DNA of 24,616 nt from an uncultured bacterium. Lineage in GTDB: Bacteria; Patescibacteriota; Microgenomatia; UBA1400; PJMF01. This document shows positions 7,274-15,980 of the stretch, one piece after another (within the stretch, counting starts at the first letter, position 1; the number at the start of each line of letters is the position of its first letter). The DNA is taken from assembly GCA_903891335.1 (NCBI GenBank), contig CAITDX010000038.1, forward strand, positions 1 through 24,616. Reading direction: 5' to 3'. The translations under genes and the position numbers were made by a program. The notes below the pieces were generated by a model that did no database searches, was not told the DNA's origin, and saw only the letters and a list, made by a program, of their open reading frames with translations.

Positions 7274-7843
7274 ATGTCAAATGCTCTTATTCTTCACGGC
7301 ACCGGTGGTTACCCCACTGAAAACTGGTTTGATTGGTTGCGCCAAGAACTTGATGCTCTAGGATGTGCTACGGCGGTGCCGCAATTGCCTGGCTCTGATA
7401 AACCCAATCTGCGTCGCTATAATCATTTTTTACTCGATGAGTTGAAATATGACTTCAATGAACAAACGATTTTAATCGGGCACTCTTCTGGTGCAGTGGC
7501 GATTTTGGGTTTGCTGCAAGCTTTGCCAGACGACGTACGGGTTGATACCTGCTATTTGGTGGGTAGTTTCAAAGATGATTTGGGCTGGGAGGCTTTATGT
7601 GAGCTATTTGACCCAGCACTTGATTTGGCAGCAATCAAAAACAAGGCTAAGCACTTTGTTTTCATTCATGCTGATAATGATCCGTATTGCCCACTTGAAC
7701 ATGCAGAATTTTTAGCCAAAGAACTAGGTGGTGAGTTAATTGTCAAAGAGGGTCAAAAGCATTTTAGCGTGGGAACTATGGGAGAAGGCTATCGGACTTT
7801 TCCATTCTTACTAGACCTGATCAAAGAAAGGAACTTGTCATGA
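7274..7843 (+). CDS. RBBP9/YdeN-type alpha/beta serine hydrolase
   Basis: A 189-aa single-domain alpha/beta hydrolase. The N-terminus has the family's ALILHGTGGYPTENWFDWLR. The nucleophile elbow is GHSSG (Ser71). The acid is probably Asp134 or Asp136 in HADNDPYCP. The catalytic histidine is His163 in GQKHFS. This arrangement matches the small RBBP9/YdeN esterase family (DUF1234-like), whose physiological substrates are mostly unknown. There is no signal peptide, so it is cytoplasmic. Only 3 nt separate it from secA and its stop overlaps the next start in an ATGA, so it is cotranscribed with and probably translationally coupled to its neighbours. Confidence 0.9.
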   Translation: MSNALILHGTGGYPTENWFDWLRQELDALGCATAVPQLPGSDKPNLRRYNHFLLDELKYDFNEQTILIGHSSGAVAILGLLQALPDDVRVDTCYLVGSFKDDLGWEALCELFDPALDLAAIKNKAKHFVFIHADNDPYCPLEHAEFLAKELGGELIVKEGQKHFSVGTMGEGYRTFPFLLDLIKERNLS

Positions 7844-8541
7844 ATTTAGCAAATAAAAAAATTGTCATTACTGGTGGGGCTGATGGCTTGGGTTTAGCCC
7901 TATCGAGAGCATTAGTTGCTCAAGGTGCGCAGGTTTGCATTCTTTCTAGAGATCAGCAGAAGATTGACACGGCAATCAAAGAACTGGGCGAAAAAGCACA
8001 GGGTTTTGCAGTTGATGTTAGTCAATGGCAAACTCTGTCTGAAGTTGCAAATACCATTGGATCAGTTGATGTCTTGATTAATAATGCTGGAGTCTGGATT
8101 GAGGGCTTGTTGCTGGATCATGATGTGGTGGCAATCGAAAGAGCGATTGATAGCAATCTCAAAGGAGTGATTTTTGCGACTAAGGCATTTTTGCCTACTT
8201 TAAGCAAAGCAAGTGAGTCGCACATCATCAATATTTCTTCGACTTCAGGGCTGAAAGGTAGAAATGGCCAAGCGGTGTATGCTGCCACTAAATTTGGTGT
8301 GCAGGGTTTTACCGAATCACTTAAACTTGATTTAGAAAAAACTAATATTAAGGTGACTGGTTTTTATCCAGGTGGGATGAACACGCAACTATTTGCCAAG
8401 GCAGGCACCCCCAAAGATAATCAGGATTGGATGGACACCGCCAAAGTAGCTGAAATTCTTGTCTTTATGCTTGAGCGAGATCTGAGCATGGTGATGGATC
8501 ATGTCGTGCTCAATAAGCGTCAAACTAAGACTTCAAACTAA
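7840..8541 (+). CDS. Short-chain dehydrogenase/reductase (SDR)
   Basis: A 233-aa classical SDR. The Rossmann cofactor motif TGGADGLG is at residues 11-18, the NNAG motif at 81-84, the catalytic serine probably Ser134 in NISSTSG, and the YxxxK pair Tyr147-Lys151 in VYAATKFG. An arginine in ILSRD after the second beta strand suggests NADP(H) preference, as in many family members. The substrate cannot be deduced. The start overlaps the hydrolase stop (ATGA) and an AAAGGAA lies just upstream. The stop overlaps the mutM start (TAATG). Confidence 0.93.
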   Translation: MNLANKKIVITGGADGLGLALSRALVAQGAQVCILSRDQQKIDTAIKELGEKAQGFAVDVSQWQTLSEVANTIGSVDVLINNAGVWIEGLLLDHDVVAIERAIDSNLKGVIFATKAFLPTLSKASESHIINISSTSGLKGRNGQAVYAATKFGVQGFTESLKLDLEKTNIKVTGFYPGGMNTQLFAKAGTPKDNQDWMDTAKVAEILVFMLERDLSMVMDHVVLNKRQTKTSN

Positions 8542-9401
8542 TGCCAGAACTACCAGAAGTTGAAACTGTCCGGCGCAAACTAGATGAACTGCTACGTCAG
8601 CGTATTGTGCAGCAGGTAGAGGTTTTGCGCGACAAGAGCTTTTTAGGTTTTTCTGACGTGTCAACAGAGCTGTTACAGCAGCAGGTGATGGCAGTGCAGC
8701 GTCGAGCCAAAATTTTACAGATCGTCCTCAGCGGGCAGCGTGATTTGCTCATTCACCTCAAGATGACAGGGCAGTTGATCTTTGTCGACCAAAGTGGAGA
8801 GCGTAGTGGTGGCGGGCACCCGACTGCTGATTGGGTGGCACAATTACCAAGTAGACACACCCGAGTAGTATTTACTTTTGCTGATGGAGCGCAGCTTTTT
8901 TTCAATGATCAGCGAGTTTTTGGTTGGATTCGCTCCCCTCTCAAACAGGAAGTCGACCAGGAATTTGCGCAGTATGGGCCAGATATTAATGATCCAAATC
9001 TAAGTGTCACCTATTTGCTTCGCCAAGCTCAGAGACGTAGTATTCCCATTAAACAATTTATTATGGACAATGCCGTGATTTGTGGAGTTGGTAATATTTA
9101 TGCCAGTGAATCATTGTTTAAGATTGGTCTATCTCCCTTTACGCCCGCCCGCCAAATCACCAAGGCTCAGATGACTGCTTTACTTTCGGCGATGCAAACA
9201 ATCATTGCGCGGGCAATTGAGCTGGGCGGCACCACCTTTGATGGTAAGTATGTTGGAGTTGATGGTTTTGCCGGTGGTTTTCAACACGAACTACAAGTCT
9301 ATGGGCGTGAAGGTTTGCCATGTATGCGCTGTGCTACACCAATTATGAAAGCTAAGATTGCTGGTCGAGGTAGTTTTTACTGCCCTAAGTGTCAAAAATA
9401 A
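8541..9401 (+). CDS. mutM: Formamidopyrimidine-DNA glycosylase (MutM/Fpg)
   Basis: A 286-aa bifunctional glycosylase/AP lyase that removes 8-oxoguanine and formamidopyrimidines. The N-terminal MPELPEVETV gives the catalytic Pro1 (after Met removal) and the essential Glu. Lys57 lies in QRRAK. The helix-two-turn-helix segment MDNAVICGVGNIYASESLF is intact. The C-terminal zinc finger has Cys261, Cys264, Cys281 and Cys284, with the DNA-contacting Arg276 between the pairs. A slightly expanded loop, SGGGHPTADWVAQLPSRHTR, stands where E. coli has a shorter segment. It is the last gene of the secA operon. Its stop is 10 bp from the stop of the converging minus-strand gene. Confidence 0.97.
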   Translation: MPELPEVETVRRKLDELLRQRIVQQVEVLRDKSFLGFSDVSTELLQQQVMAVQRRAKILQIVLSGQRDLLIHLKMTGQLIFVDQSGERSGGGHPTADWVAQLPSRHTRVVFTFADGAQLFFNDQRVFGWIRSPLKQEVDQEFAQYGPDINDPNLSVTYLLRQAQRRSIPIKQFIMDNAVICGVGNIYASESLFKIGLSPFTPARQITKAQMTALLSAMQTIIARAIELGGTTFDGKYVGVDGFAGGFQHELQVYGREGLPCMRCATPIMKAKIAGRGSFYCPKCQK

Positions 9402-9411
9402 AAGCGATCTA

Positions 9412-10524
9412 TTAGTGATGATGGCGATGGTCGCTGCTTTCCAAGACTTTACCCTCCACAAACCAAGCAGCCAGCAAGGTGCTAATTGGTACGGCCAAAA
9501 TCAAGCCGATGCTACCAACCAGTGTCCTAATAATTTCTTCCGCAATCATCTCGTAGTTAATCAATTCTCCAAATGACGAAGCAGCATCATTGAAAAGTAA
9601 CAGTAGTGGGAGTGATGCACCTGCATAGACAAGAACCAAAGTATTTACCACTGAGGAGATATGGTCATGACCGACATGCATGGCGCGTTTATAGACTTCA
9701 GTAGTTTTTAGATTGGGATTAGCGCCCTTGAGCTGCTCGACGATGGAGGCTTGAGAGACAGTGACATCGTCAAGCACGCCGAGCACACCAATGATAATTC
9801 CAGCCAGCAATAAGCCCTTAAGATTAATTAGTCCGGGATACATGGCTTGCAAGAAGCCGGCTTCTTCAGAAGCTAGGCCAGTTAATTTAGCAAAATCAAT
9901 GAAGTAGTTGGCTAAGAATCCAGTGATTAGGAGCGCGATAATCGTACTGATAATGGCAATGCTACTTTTACGATTAATCCCATGGGAAGGGTAAAAAGTT
10001 GCGGGAATAATAATAATTGAGCCAAGGATAGCAATCAAAATGGGATTGGAGCCACTCGCAATTCTCGGGAGGATGAAATAAATAATGATGGCAAACGATA
10101 TGGCCATGCCAATCAGTGAGCCAACACCTCGCCACTTGGAGATGAGTAACACTAGAGCGATGAATATGATAAATAAAATCAACAATGAATCAGTCCGGAC
10201 TTGATCGGCAATCAGAAAGGTATCTTGATTAGCTTGATAAACCATGACTTTGTCACCAATTTGATAGGTAGTATTGGGATTGCGATTTTCAATAGTAATT
10301 TTTTGTGTTGCTAATTCACCCTTACTTGTGATCGTGAGCTCAAGTTTTTGCCAGAGTTCGCCAGCTACTGCTTCTCCTCCAATTTTTTGCTCAAGAATTT
10401 CAGTGACGACTGCTTGATAGTTTTTTTGCTCTTCTGGAGCTATTTGTTCTTGGGCATATACAGACGTCGCATTCCTAAAAGATAGAATCATAAAAAAGAT
10501 TGCTATAGCAATTTTTTTGATCAT
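9412..10524 (-). CDS. YibE/F-like multi-pass membrane protein
   Basis: A 370-aa protein with an N-terminal signal-like segment (residues 1-24, ending SVYAQE). An extracytoplasmic beta-rich domain follows to about residue 110, containing ENRNPNTTYQIGDKVMVYQ. After that come about seven or eight hydrophobic helices. The motif GVLGVLDDVTVSQASIVEQL and the overall layout match the YibE/F-like family (PF07907), described in Firmicutes and common in Patescibacteria. Transport or membrane-assembly roles have been suggested but the function is unknown. The C-terminus ends in HRHHH, which could bind metal or be incidental. The start overlaps the transketolase C-half stop (ATGA). Confidence 0.88.
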   Translation of the reverse strand: MIKKIAIAIFFMILSFRNATSVYAQEQIAPEEQKNYQAVVTEILEQKIGGEAVAGELWQKLELTITSKGELATQKITIENRNPNTTYQIGDKVMVYQANQDTFLIADQVRTDSLLILFIIFIALVLLISKWRGVGSLIGMAISFAIIIYFILPRIASGSNPILIAILGSIIIIPATFYPSHGINRKSSIAIISTIIALLITGFLANYFIDFAKLTGLASEEAGFLQAMYPGLINLKGLLLAGIIIGVLGVLDDVTVSQASIVEQLKGANPNLKTTEVYKRAMHVGHDHISSVVNTLVLVYAGASLPLLLLFNDAASSFGELINYEMIAEEIIRTLVGSIGLILAVPISTLLAAWFVEGKVLESSDHRHHH

Positions 10525-11507
10525 ATCAAGTTTTTTTTCTTAGTCAGTAATAATTTAATTTGTTTAATAATGCCAAACTCATTTAGTTCAAATTTATCAA
10601 GCAAATCTTGATTTTTTCCAGATTCACCAAAACGATTGTCGATGCCTAAGCTGGCAAAGGCAATTGGTGATACGAGCGGGTCTCCCATGCTCTCAGCTAG
10701 GGTCTGACTGACAATGCTCGCCAAGCCAGATCGCTGGTCATGTTCTGCTGCCACGAGTACCGCTTGAGTTTTTTGAGCACTTTTAATGGCAGCCTGACAA
10801 TCAAAAGGTTTGAGGGTGTGAAAATTAATAATTTCGACGCTGAGTCCAAGTTGGTTGAGCTTTGCACTGGCACTTAATGCAGCAAACGCCATAGCGCCAG
10901 TAGTGAAAATACTTAAGTCACTCCCCTCCCTTAATAATTGAGCTTTGCCAATTTTAATGCTTTGTTCTTTTTCAGTTATGTCACTAAGTGTTGGTAGATC
11001 AAGTCGGCCAAGGCGCAAATAGGTTGGGCCAATGTGTTTGGCGGCGAGTTTAGTCAGAATTTTAGCTTGCTCGGCATCAGCTGGGGCAAGCACGGTCATG
11101 CCAGGTAAGGCGGACATAATGGCCAGATCTTCAAAAGCTTGGTGAGTGGCACCATCGCCTCCATTGCCAAAGCCAGCGTAGCCGCCAACAATTTTGATAT
11201 TGAGTTGACTATAGGTGGCTACTCGTAGTTGATCGAGATTTCTGCCCGGATTAAACACCGCGAAGCTAGCAATAAAGGGAATTTTCCCGCCAAGTGCCAA
11301 TCCCGCTCCAACACTCATCATATTTTGTTCAGCGACTCCGCACTCGATGTAGCGATCGGGAAAATTTTTGCTGAAATCAGCAAGTCGCAATGAATCGCGC
11401 AAATCAGCACACAGTGCCACTACTTGTGGATTTTCATTGCCTAGCTCGATCATGGCTTGACCGAAGCCATCACGAGTAGCTTGTAGTTTGGTCACATCAA
11501 TCGACAA
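10521..11507 (-). CDS. Transketolase, C-terminal subunit (pyrimidine-binding half)
   Basis: This 328-aa protein corresponds to the second half of transketolase: the TPP pyrimidine-binding domain plus the C-terminal domain. The catalytic glutamate that activates TPP is Glu60 in CGVAEQNMMSVGAGLA. Other family segments are GFGNGGDGATHQAFEDLAIM, GPTYLRLGR and AAEHDQRSGL. It must pair with the N-half encoded just upstream to make an active enzyme moving two-carbon ketol units between sugar phosphates. The start is TTG, set 7 nt after an AAGGA that lies inside the end of the upstream gene, so the genes overlap by 11 nt and are probably translationally coupled. Split transketolases are known from archaea and several bacterial groups including Patescibacteria. 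Confidence 0.94.
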   Translation of the reverse strand: MSIDVTKLQATRDGFGQAMIELGNENPQVVALCADLRDSLRLADFSKNFPDRYIECGVAEQNMMSVGAGLALGGKIPFIASFAVFNPGRNLDQLRVATYSQLNIKIVGGYAGFGNGGDGATHQAFEDLAIMSALPGMTVLAPADAEQAKILTKLAAKHIGPTYLRLGRLDLPTLSDITEKEQSIKIGKAQLLREGSDLSIFTTGAMAFAALSASAKLNQLGLSVEIINFHTLKPFDCQAAIKSAQKTQAVLVAAEHDQRSGLASIVSQTLAESMGDPLVSPIAFASLGIDNRFGESGKNQDLLDKFELNEFGIIKQIKLLLTKKKNLI

Positions 11508-12354
11508 AGGTTTTTTCCTTGATTTGTAATTCTTTCAGTGCTTGGTTGTATTCGCTGTTGCTTGGAACCTTGCCATGCCATCGATAATCACCTTCCATGA
11601 AAGACACCCCCTTACCCGGAATACTTTTGGCGAGAATAATCGTGGGATTTTGATTTGGCTGTTTAGCTTTTTCAAAGGTTTCAAAAATTGATGCAAAATC
11701 ATGAGCATTCATTTCCAGGACGCGTAAGCCAAAACTCATTAATTTTGCTTTTAGTTGTCCCAAATCCAAAACATCTTTGGTTGTGCCAGAAATTTGAATG
11801 TGATTGTAATCAATAACGCCAATCAACTGATTGAGTCGATGATGAGCGATGAATTGATAGGCTTCCCAAATTTGTCCTTCTTGCTGTTCACCATCACTCA
11901 TTAGACAGTAGACAAGATTTTTTTTGCCATCCAAACGTAGCGCCAGGGCGAGTCCGGCTGCCTGCGATAAGCCTTGACCAAGTGGTCCAGAAGTATTTTC
12001 AACTCCCGGCACTCTTTCACTGAGTTGTGGCACATAGTGTGGATGACCTTGGAACCTGGAGCTAACTTGGCGAAAGGTGCTGAGTTCACTGCGATCAAAG
12101 TAGCCAGCCTTCGCCAGTGTCGCATAAATCACCGGACTAATATGGCCGTTGCTAACAAGCAAGTAATCTCGTTTATCCCATTCTGGCCGCTTTGGATCGT
12201 GGCGCAAGATCTTACCTAAGTACAGCGCCGTAAACACATCAGTCATCCCGAGTGAGCCACCAGGATGGCCGCTGCCGGCACGATAAATCATGGTCAGAAT
12301 ATCTTGGCGAATCTGCCAGGCGGCTTTACTGAGTTGATGATAGGTGGCAGGCAT
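11497..12354 (-). CDS. Transketolase, N-terminal subunit (TPP diphosphate-binding half)
   Basis: A 285-aa protein equal to the first domain of transketolase. Motifs are GSGHPGGSLGMTDV (His30), SNGHISPVIYA (His71), GPLGQGLSQAAGLA (123-136) and the TPP motif SDGEQQEG...DYN (153-184). In the last, the usual leading Gly of GDG is Ser while the metal-binding Asp and Asn are kept. It ends where the pyrimidine-binding half begins as a separate gene. No frameshift explains the split, because both halves have sound ends and a ribosome-binding site. The gap from dnaE is 5 nt, so it belongs to the long minus-strand operon. With the partner it should form the non-oxidative pentose phosphate enzyme. Confidence 0.94.
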   Translation of the reverse strand: MPATYHQLSKAAWQIRQDILTMIYRAGSGHPGGSLGMTDVFTALYLGKILRHDPKRPEWDKRDYLLVSNGHISPVIYATLAKAGYFDRSELSTFRQVSSRFQGHPHYVPQLSERVPGVENTSGPLGQGLSQAAGLALALRLDGKKNLVYCLMSDGEQQEGQIWEAYQFIAHHRLNQLIGVIDYNHIQISGTTKDVLDLGQLKAKLMSFGLRVLEMNAHDFASIFETFEKAKQPNQNPTIILAKSIPGKGVSFMEGDYRWHGKVPSNSEYNQALKELQIKEKTFVD

Positions 12355-12359
12355 ATGCT

Positions 12360-15300
12360 TTAGGCGAGAAGCTGCTCGACTTGTTTGGCAAGCTCGTCAG
12401 TGTAATTAACCTTGTAGGGCAAAATAATTCGCTCAGGCTTTGCCCCATTAGGAATGATAATCACCATTTTGTCAGTTCCGGGATTGGCTTTCAAGAGGTT
12501 GCCAAGTTTTTTGAGGGTTGCCTGTTCGGTTTTGCGGGGGACGAAAATTTCTTTGTAGTCATCACCTTTAGCCATTTCGACTTCTTCATCTTTGGGAACA
12601 ATAATTTTTTCAGCGAGAATCTTCCACTCTTCCTCTTCCCGCTGGACTTTGCCACGCACCAACACCACTTGATCTTGTTCGAGTTGAAAGCCCAGCTCCT
12701 CATAGGTGCGGGGGAAAATAATGAGCTCGGCTTTACCGGTTTGATCCTCGAGGGTGGCAAAAGCCATTTTTTGTCCCTTTTTGGTCAAAATTTCTTTGAA
12801 ACGACTCAGCAAACCACCAAACAGAAAAATTTGATCCTGGCTAAATTCAGGATCGAGTTCGCCGATGCGCATGTTGGCTCGTTTATTGACCAGATTGAGT
12901 GCATCAGCCAAAGGATGGTCAGTTAGATACATGCCAAGTAATTCTTTTTCAAAGGATAAGAGCTCAGCTTCAGGATATTCTTTTAGTTGCGGAAAGCTAT
13001 CTTTGATCTCAGTGCTCTTAGCACTCACATCCATAAATAAGTGGTCCTGACCATCAACTTCTGACTGAAATTGACCAGCGGTTTGACGAATTTGATCAAG
13101 GTTTTCCAGCATTGAAGCGCGAGTGCCAAAGCGATCCATGCAGCCAACTTTAATCAAGCATTCCAGCGTTTTTTTATTAACTTTGCGACTATCACAGGCT
13201 TGGATGAAATGCGTGAAGGACATGAATTCTTTTTCTCGATTGCGAGTTTCCAGGATGTTATCAATCGCGGCATTGCCCACATGCTTGATGGCAGCTAAAC
13301 CAAAACGAATTGCCAAGCCCTCCTTGGAACTGACATCTTCCTCGATAGTGAAATCTTGGCCAGAGCGATTAATGTCTGGGGCAAGAATTTTGATACCCAT
13401 TTTACGACTATTATCGATAGCGACAGCGATTTTTTCGTCGCGGTTCATCGAGTGCGAGTTCGACTCAACACTCATCAGTGCAGCCATGTATTCAACGGGA
13501 TAGTTAGCTTTCAGCCAAGCAGTTTGGTAGGCAATCATGGCGTAGCAAGCAGCGTGGGCTTTGTTGAAACCATAGTTGGCAAAGGCTTCGATGAAGCTCC
13601 AAATTTTTTCAGCCACTGCCTTCTCGTAGTTGTTTGCTACTGACTGGTCAATGAAACGCTTCTTATTTTCGTCCAAAATTTTCTTTTTCTTTTTGCCAAT
13701 TGCTCGGCGCAACATGTCAGCTTCACCCATGCTGTAGCCAGCCATGAAGTGAACAATTTCTAGAATCTGCTCTTGGTAGACCATGATGCCGTAGGTTTCT
13801 TGGAGAAACGGCTTGAGTGAATCATGGGGATATTCAATCGAGTCTGGATTGTGTTTGCCTTCAATGAAGCGTGGGATCAGGTCCATTGGACCGGGGCGAT
13901 ACAAAGCCACCATAGCAGTAATATCTGAGAAGGCACTTGGTTTGAGTGATTTAGCAACCCGCCGCATGCCACCTGACTCGAGCTGGAAGACACCAGTGGT
14001 TTCACCAGAAGAAAGCAAATCGAAGGTTTTTTGATCATCGAGAGGGAGCTTATCAATCTCGATCGTTTTGTTTTTATATTTTTTAATTAGTTTAAGCGTT
14101 TCCTGAATGATGGATAAGTTGCGCAGGCCCAAGAAGTCAAACTTCAAAAGGCCAATGGCATTATCATCAATATTGCAGTCCATCGAATACATGTCCAGTT
14201 GAGTGAGGGTTTTGCCTGAGCGCGAATCTTTTTGAATGGGGGTATAGTTGGGTAAGGATTTGTCAGCGATAATCATGGCACAAGCATGCATGCTCGAGTG
14301 GCGAACCGTACCCTCGACTTTGCTGGCTAAATCTAGCAATCGCTTGAATTTATCTTGTTGATAGAGGCTTTCCAGCTCAGGAATTGTTTCAATGGCTGAT
14401 TTAATCGAAACTTTCTTGCCGGGGTCATTGGGAATCAACTTGGCGACCCGGTCAGGGTCTTCATAGGGTAAACCGAGAACACGACCAATGTCGCGTACGG
14501 CAACCCGAGCTTCCATGCGTCCAAAGGTAATCACGGCCGCCACATGATCTTCACCATATTTCTTAGCGACGTAATTGATCACTTCGTCACGTTTGATATC
14601 TGCGAAATCGATATCGATATCAGGAGGAGTGGGGCGCTCAGGATTGAGAAACCGCTCGAATGGGAGGCCATGTGCTAGCGGATCAAGAGCAGTGATGTTG
14701 AGTGAATAAGAGACAATTGAGCCGGCGGCACTACCTCTACCTGGTCCAACGGCAATCCCGTGGCTCTTGGCCCAGTTCACAAAATCTTGGGTGATCAGGA
14801 AATACGCCGCATAACCTTTGGTATTGATAATGCCAATTTCATACTCGAGGCGTTTCTCAATTTCAGGAGTAATTGCGCCATATTTTTTCTTGGCACCCTC
14901 AAAGCTGAGTTTGTGAAGGTAACTTTCGTAGCTCTCTCCTGGCGGTAATTCGTAACCAGGAAAAATGAGCTTGCCGGTGGGAATCTCGAGATTGATGCGC
15001 TCTGCGAGCTTGACGGTATTTCCAATTGCTTCTGGTAGGTCGGCGAATAACTCGACCATCTCAGCTGCAGATTTGAGATAAAAATCTGGTTTATCCACCA
15101 TTTTCATTCGTTTCTCATCACTGATGAGCTTGCGGGTCTGGACGCATAGCAGCGCATCTTGTGCCTCTGCGTCTTCGGGCTCAAGGTAGTGGATGTCATT
15201 GGTGGCGACTAGAGGGAGGTTGAGTTGGCGAGCGATTTTGACCAGTTTTTCACGCAAAATCTTTTCCTTGGGGACATGAGGATGGTTTTGAACCTCAATA

Positions 15301-15827
15301 TAGAGGCGATCAGCGAAAACTGCTTGATATTTCTTGAAAAGTTCTAGAGCTTCCTCATCTTTGTCATCGAGCAAAAGTCGGCTAGTGCGACTACTCATAC
15401 AACCACTCAGCATAATAACACCTTCGCTGTGGGCGAAGAGTGTTTCCTCATCAATACGAGGTTTATAGGAAAAACCTTCGAAATTAGAGATGGTGACCAT
15501 CTTCATTAGGTTTTGATAGCCAGTGTGGTTCTCTGCCAAGAGAGTCAAATGGCTTTGGTCGCTGCCCATGCGCAGTTGTTTATCGAAGCGAGAATTTTTG
15601 GCAAGATAGACCTCGACTCCGACGATTGGCTTAATCCCCTCTTTGCGACAGGCATTATAAAAAGCAATATTGCCGTGCATGTTGCCATGATCGGTGAGGG
15701 CGACAGCAGTCTGGCCGAGCTCCTTAACTTTGGCAACTAGTTGGGGAATTTTCGCCAAACCATCGAGCATCGAGTACTCGCTATGGACGTGCAAATGGAC
15801 AAAACTGCTGGGATCAATCTGTGTCAT
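12360..15827 (-). CDS. dnaE: DNA polymerase III subunit alpha (DnaE)
   Basis: The 1155-aa replicative polymerase is close to the E. coli length of 1160. The N-terminal PHP domain keeps its metal-binding set (HLHVHSEYSMLDG at 11-23, ALTDHGNMHG, GVEVYLA). The C-family polymerase core has the catalytic aspartates in PDIDIDFAD (403-410), along with VGPGRGSAAGS, FGRMEARVAVRDIGR, FQLESGGMRR and ALYRPGP. A helix-hairpin-helix region and an OB-fold (FGGLLSRFKEILTKKGQKMAF...) follow in the C-terminal third. It is DnaE-type, with no inserted 3'-5' exonuclease, so proofreading would come from elsewhere or from the PHP domain. No clear Shine-Dalgarno precedes the ATG; the upstream bases are CCTCCGGAAT. 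A 153-bp gap with a possible small ORF separates it from gatB. Confidence 0.98.
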   Translation of the reverse strand: MTQIDPSSFVHLHVHSEYSMLDGLAKIPQLVAKVKELGQTAVALTDHGNMHGNIAFYNACRKEGIKPIVGVEVYLAKNSRFDKQLRMGSDQSHLTLLAENHTGYQNLMKMVTISNFEGFSYKPRIDEETLFAHSEGVIMLSGCMSSRTSRLLLDDKDEEALELFKKYQAVFADRLYIEVQNHPHVPKEKILREKLVKIARQLNLPLVATNDIHYLEPEDAEAQDALLCVQTRKLISDEKRMKMVDKPDFYLKSAAEMVELFADLPEAIGNTVKLAERINLEIPTGKLIFPGYELPPGESYESYLHKLSFEGAKKKYGAITPEIEKRLEYEIGIINTKGYAAYFLITQDFVNWAKSHGIAVGPGRGSAAGSIVSYSLNITALDPLAHGLPFERFLNPERPTPPDIDIDFADIKRDEVINYVAKKYGEDHVAAVITFGRMEARVAVRDIGRVLGLPYEDPDRVAKLIPNDPGKKVSIKSAIETIPELESLYQQDKFKRLLDLASKVEGTVRHSSMHACAMIIADKSLPNYTPIQKDSRSGKTLTQLDMYSMDCNIDDNAIGLLKFDFLGLRNLSIIQETLKLIKKYKNKTIEIDKLPLDDQKTFDLLSSGETTGVFQLESGGMRRVAKSLKPSAFSDITAMVALYRPGPMDLIPRFIEGKHNPDSIEYPHDSLKPFLQETYGIMVYQEQILEIVHFMAGYSMGEADMLRRAIGKKKKKILDENKKRFIDQSVANNYEKAVAEKIWSFIEAFANYGFNKAHAACYAMIAYQTAWLKANYPVEYMAALMSVESNSHSMNRDEKIAVAIDNSRKMGIKILAPDINRSGQDFTIEEDVSSKEGLAIRFGLAAIKHVGNAAIDNILETRNREKEFMSFTHFIQACDSRKVNKKTLECLIKVGCMDRFGTRASMLENLDQIRQTAGQFQSEVDGQDHLFMDVSAKSTEIKDSFPQLKEYPEAELLSFEKELLGMYLTDHPLADALNLVNKRANMRIGELDPEFSQDQIFLFGGLLSRFKEILTKKGQKMAFATLEDQTGKAELIIFPRTYEELGFQLEQDQVVLVRGKVQREEEEWKILAEKIIVPKDEEVEMAKGDDYKEIFVPRKTEQATLKKLGNLLKANPGTDKMVIIIPNGAKPERIILPYKVNYTDELAKQVEQLLA

Positions 15828-15846
15828 ATTCCGGAGGGCGCGCGCA

Positions 15847-15951
15847 TCACAAAGACAAAGCTAACCTCTGGAAAAGTCTAACATTAATTGGGTGGTTTGT
15901 AAAATCTCCATTGGCTTTACGTTGCAAATACTCACTCAGTTCAGTGCCCAT
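15847..15951 (-). CDS. Possible small ORF (34 aa) between gatB and dnaE
   Basis: On the minus strand an ATG at 15951-15949 opens 34 codons ending in TGA at 15849-15847. A purine-rich AGAGAGAAG lies 3 to 11 nt before it and could serve as a ribosome-binding site. The peptide begins MGTELSEYLQRKANG and ends LFQRLALSL. It would be amphipathic and helical with a basic middle, and there is no membrane segment. I do not recognise a family. It fills most of the only sizeable gap in an otherwise packed operon, and its stop is 20 nt before the dnaE start, so it could be a leader peptide for dnaE or a real small protein. Chance is also possible at this length. Confidence 0.3.
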   Translation of the reverse strand: MGTELSEYLQRKANGDFTNHPINVRLFQRLALSL

Positions 15952-15980
15952 GAACTTCTCTCTTTGGCAGGAGATAGTTT

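Noticed and set aside
12381..12926. A 181-codon plus-strand frame opposite the 3' part of dnaE
   Set aside because: It is fully antisense to the well-conserved DnaE C-terminal domains, Phe/Asn-rich as expected from a reversed reading, and has no ribosome-binding site.
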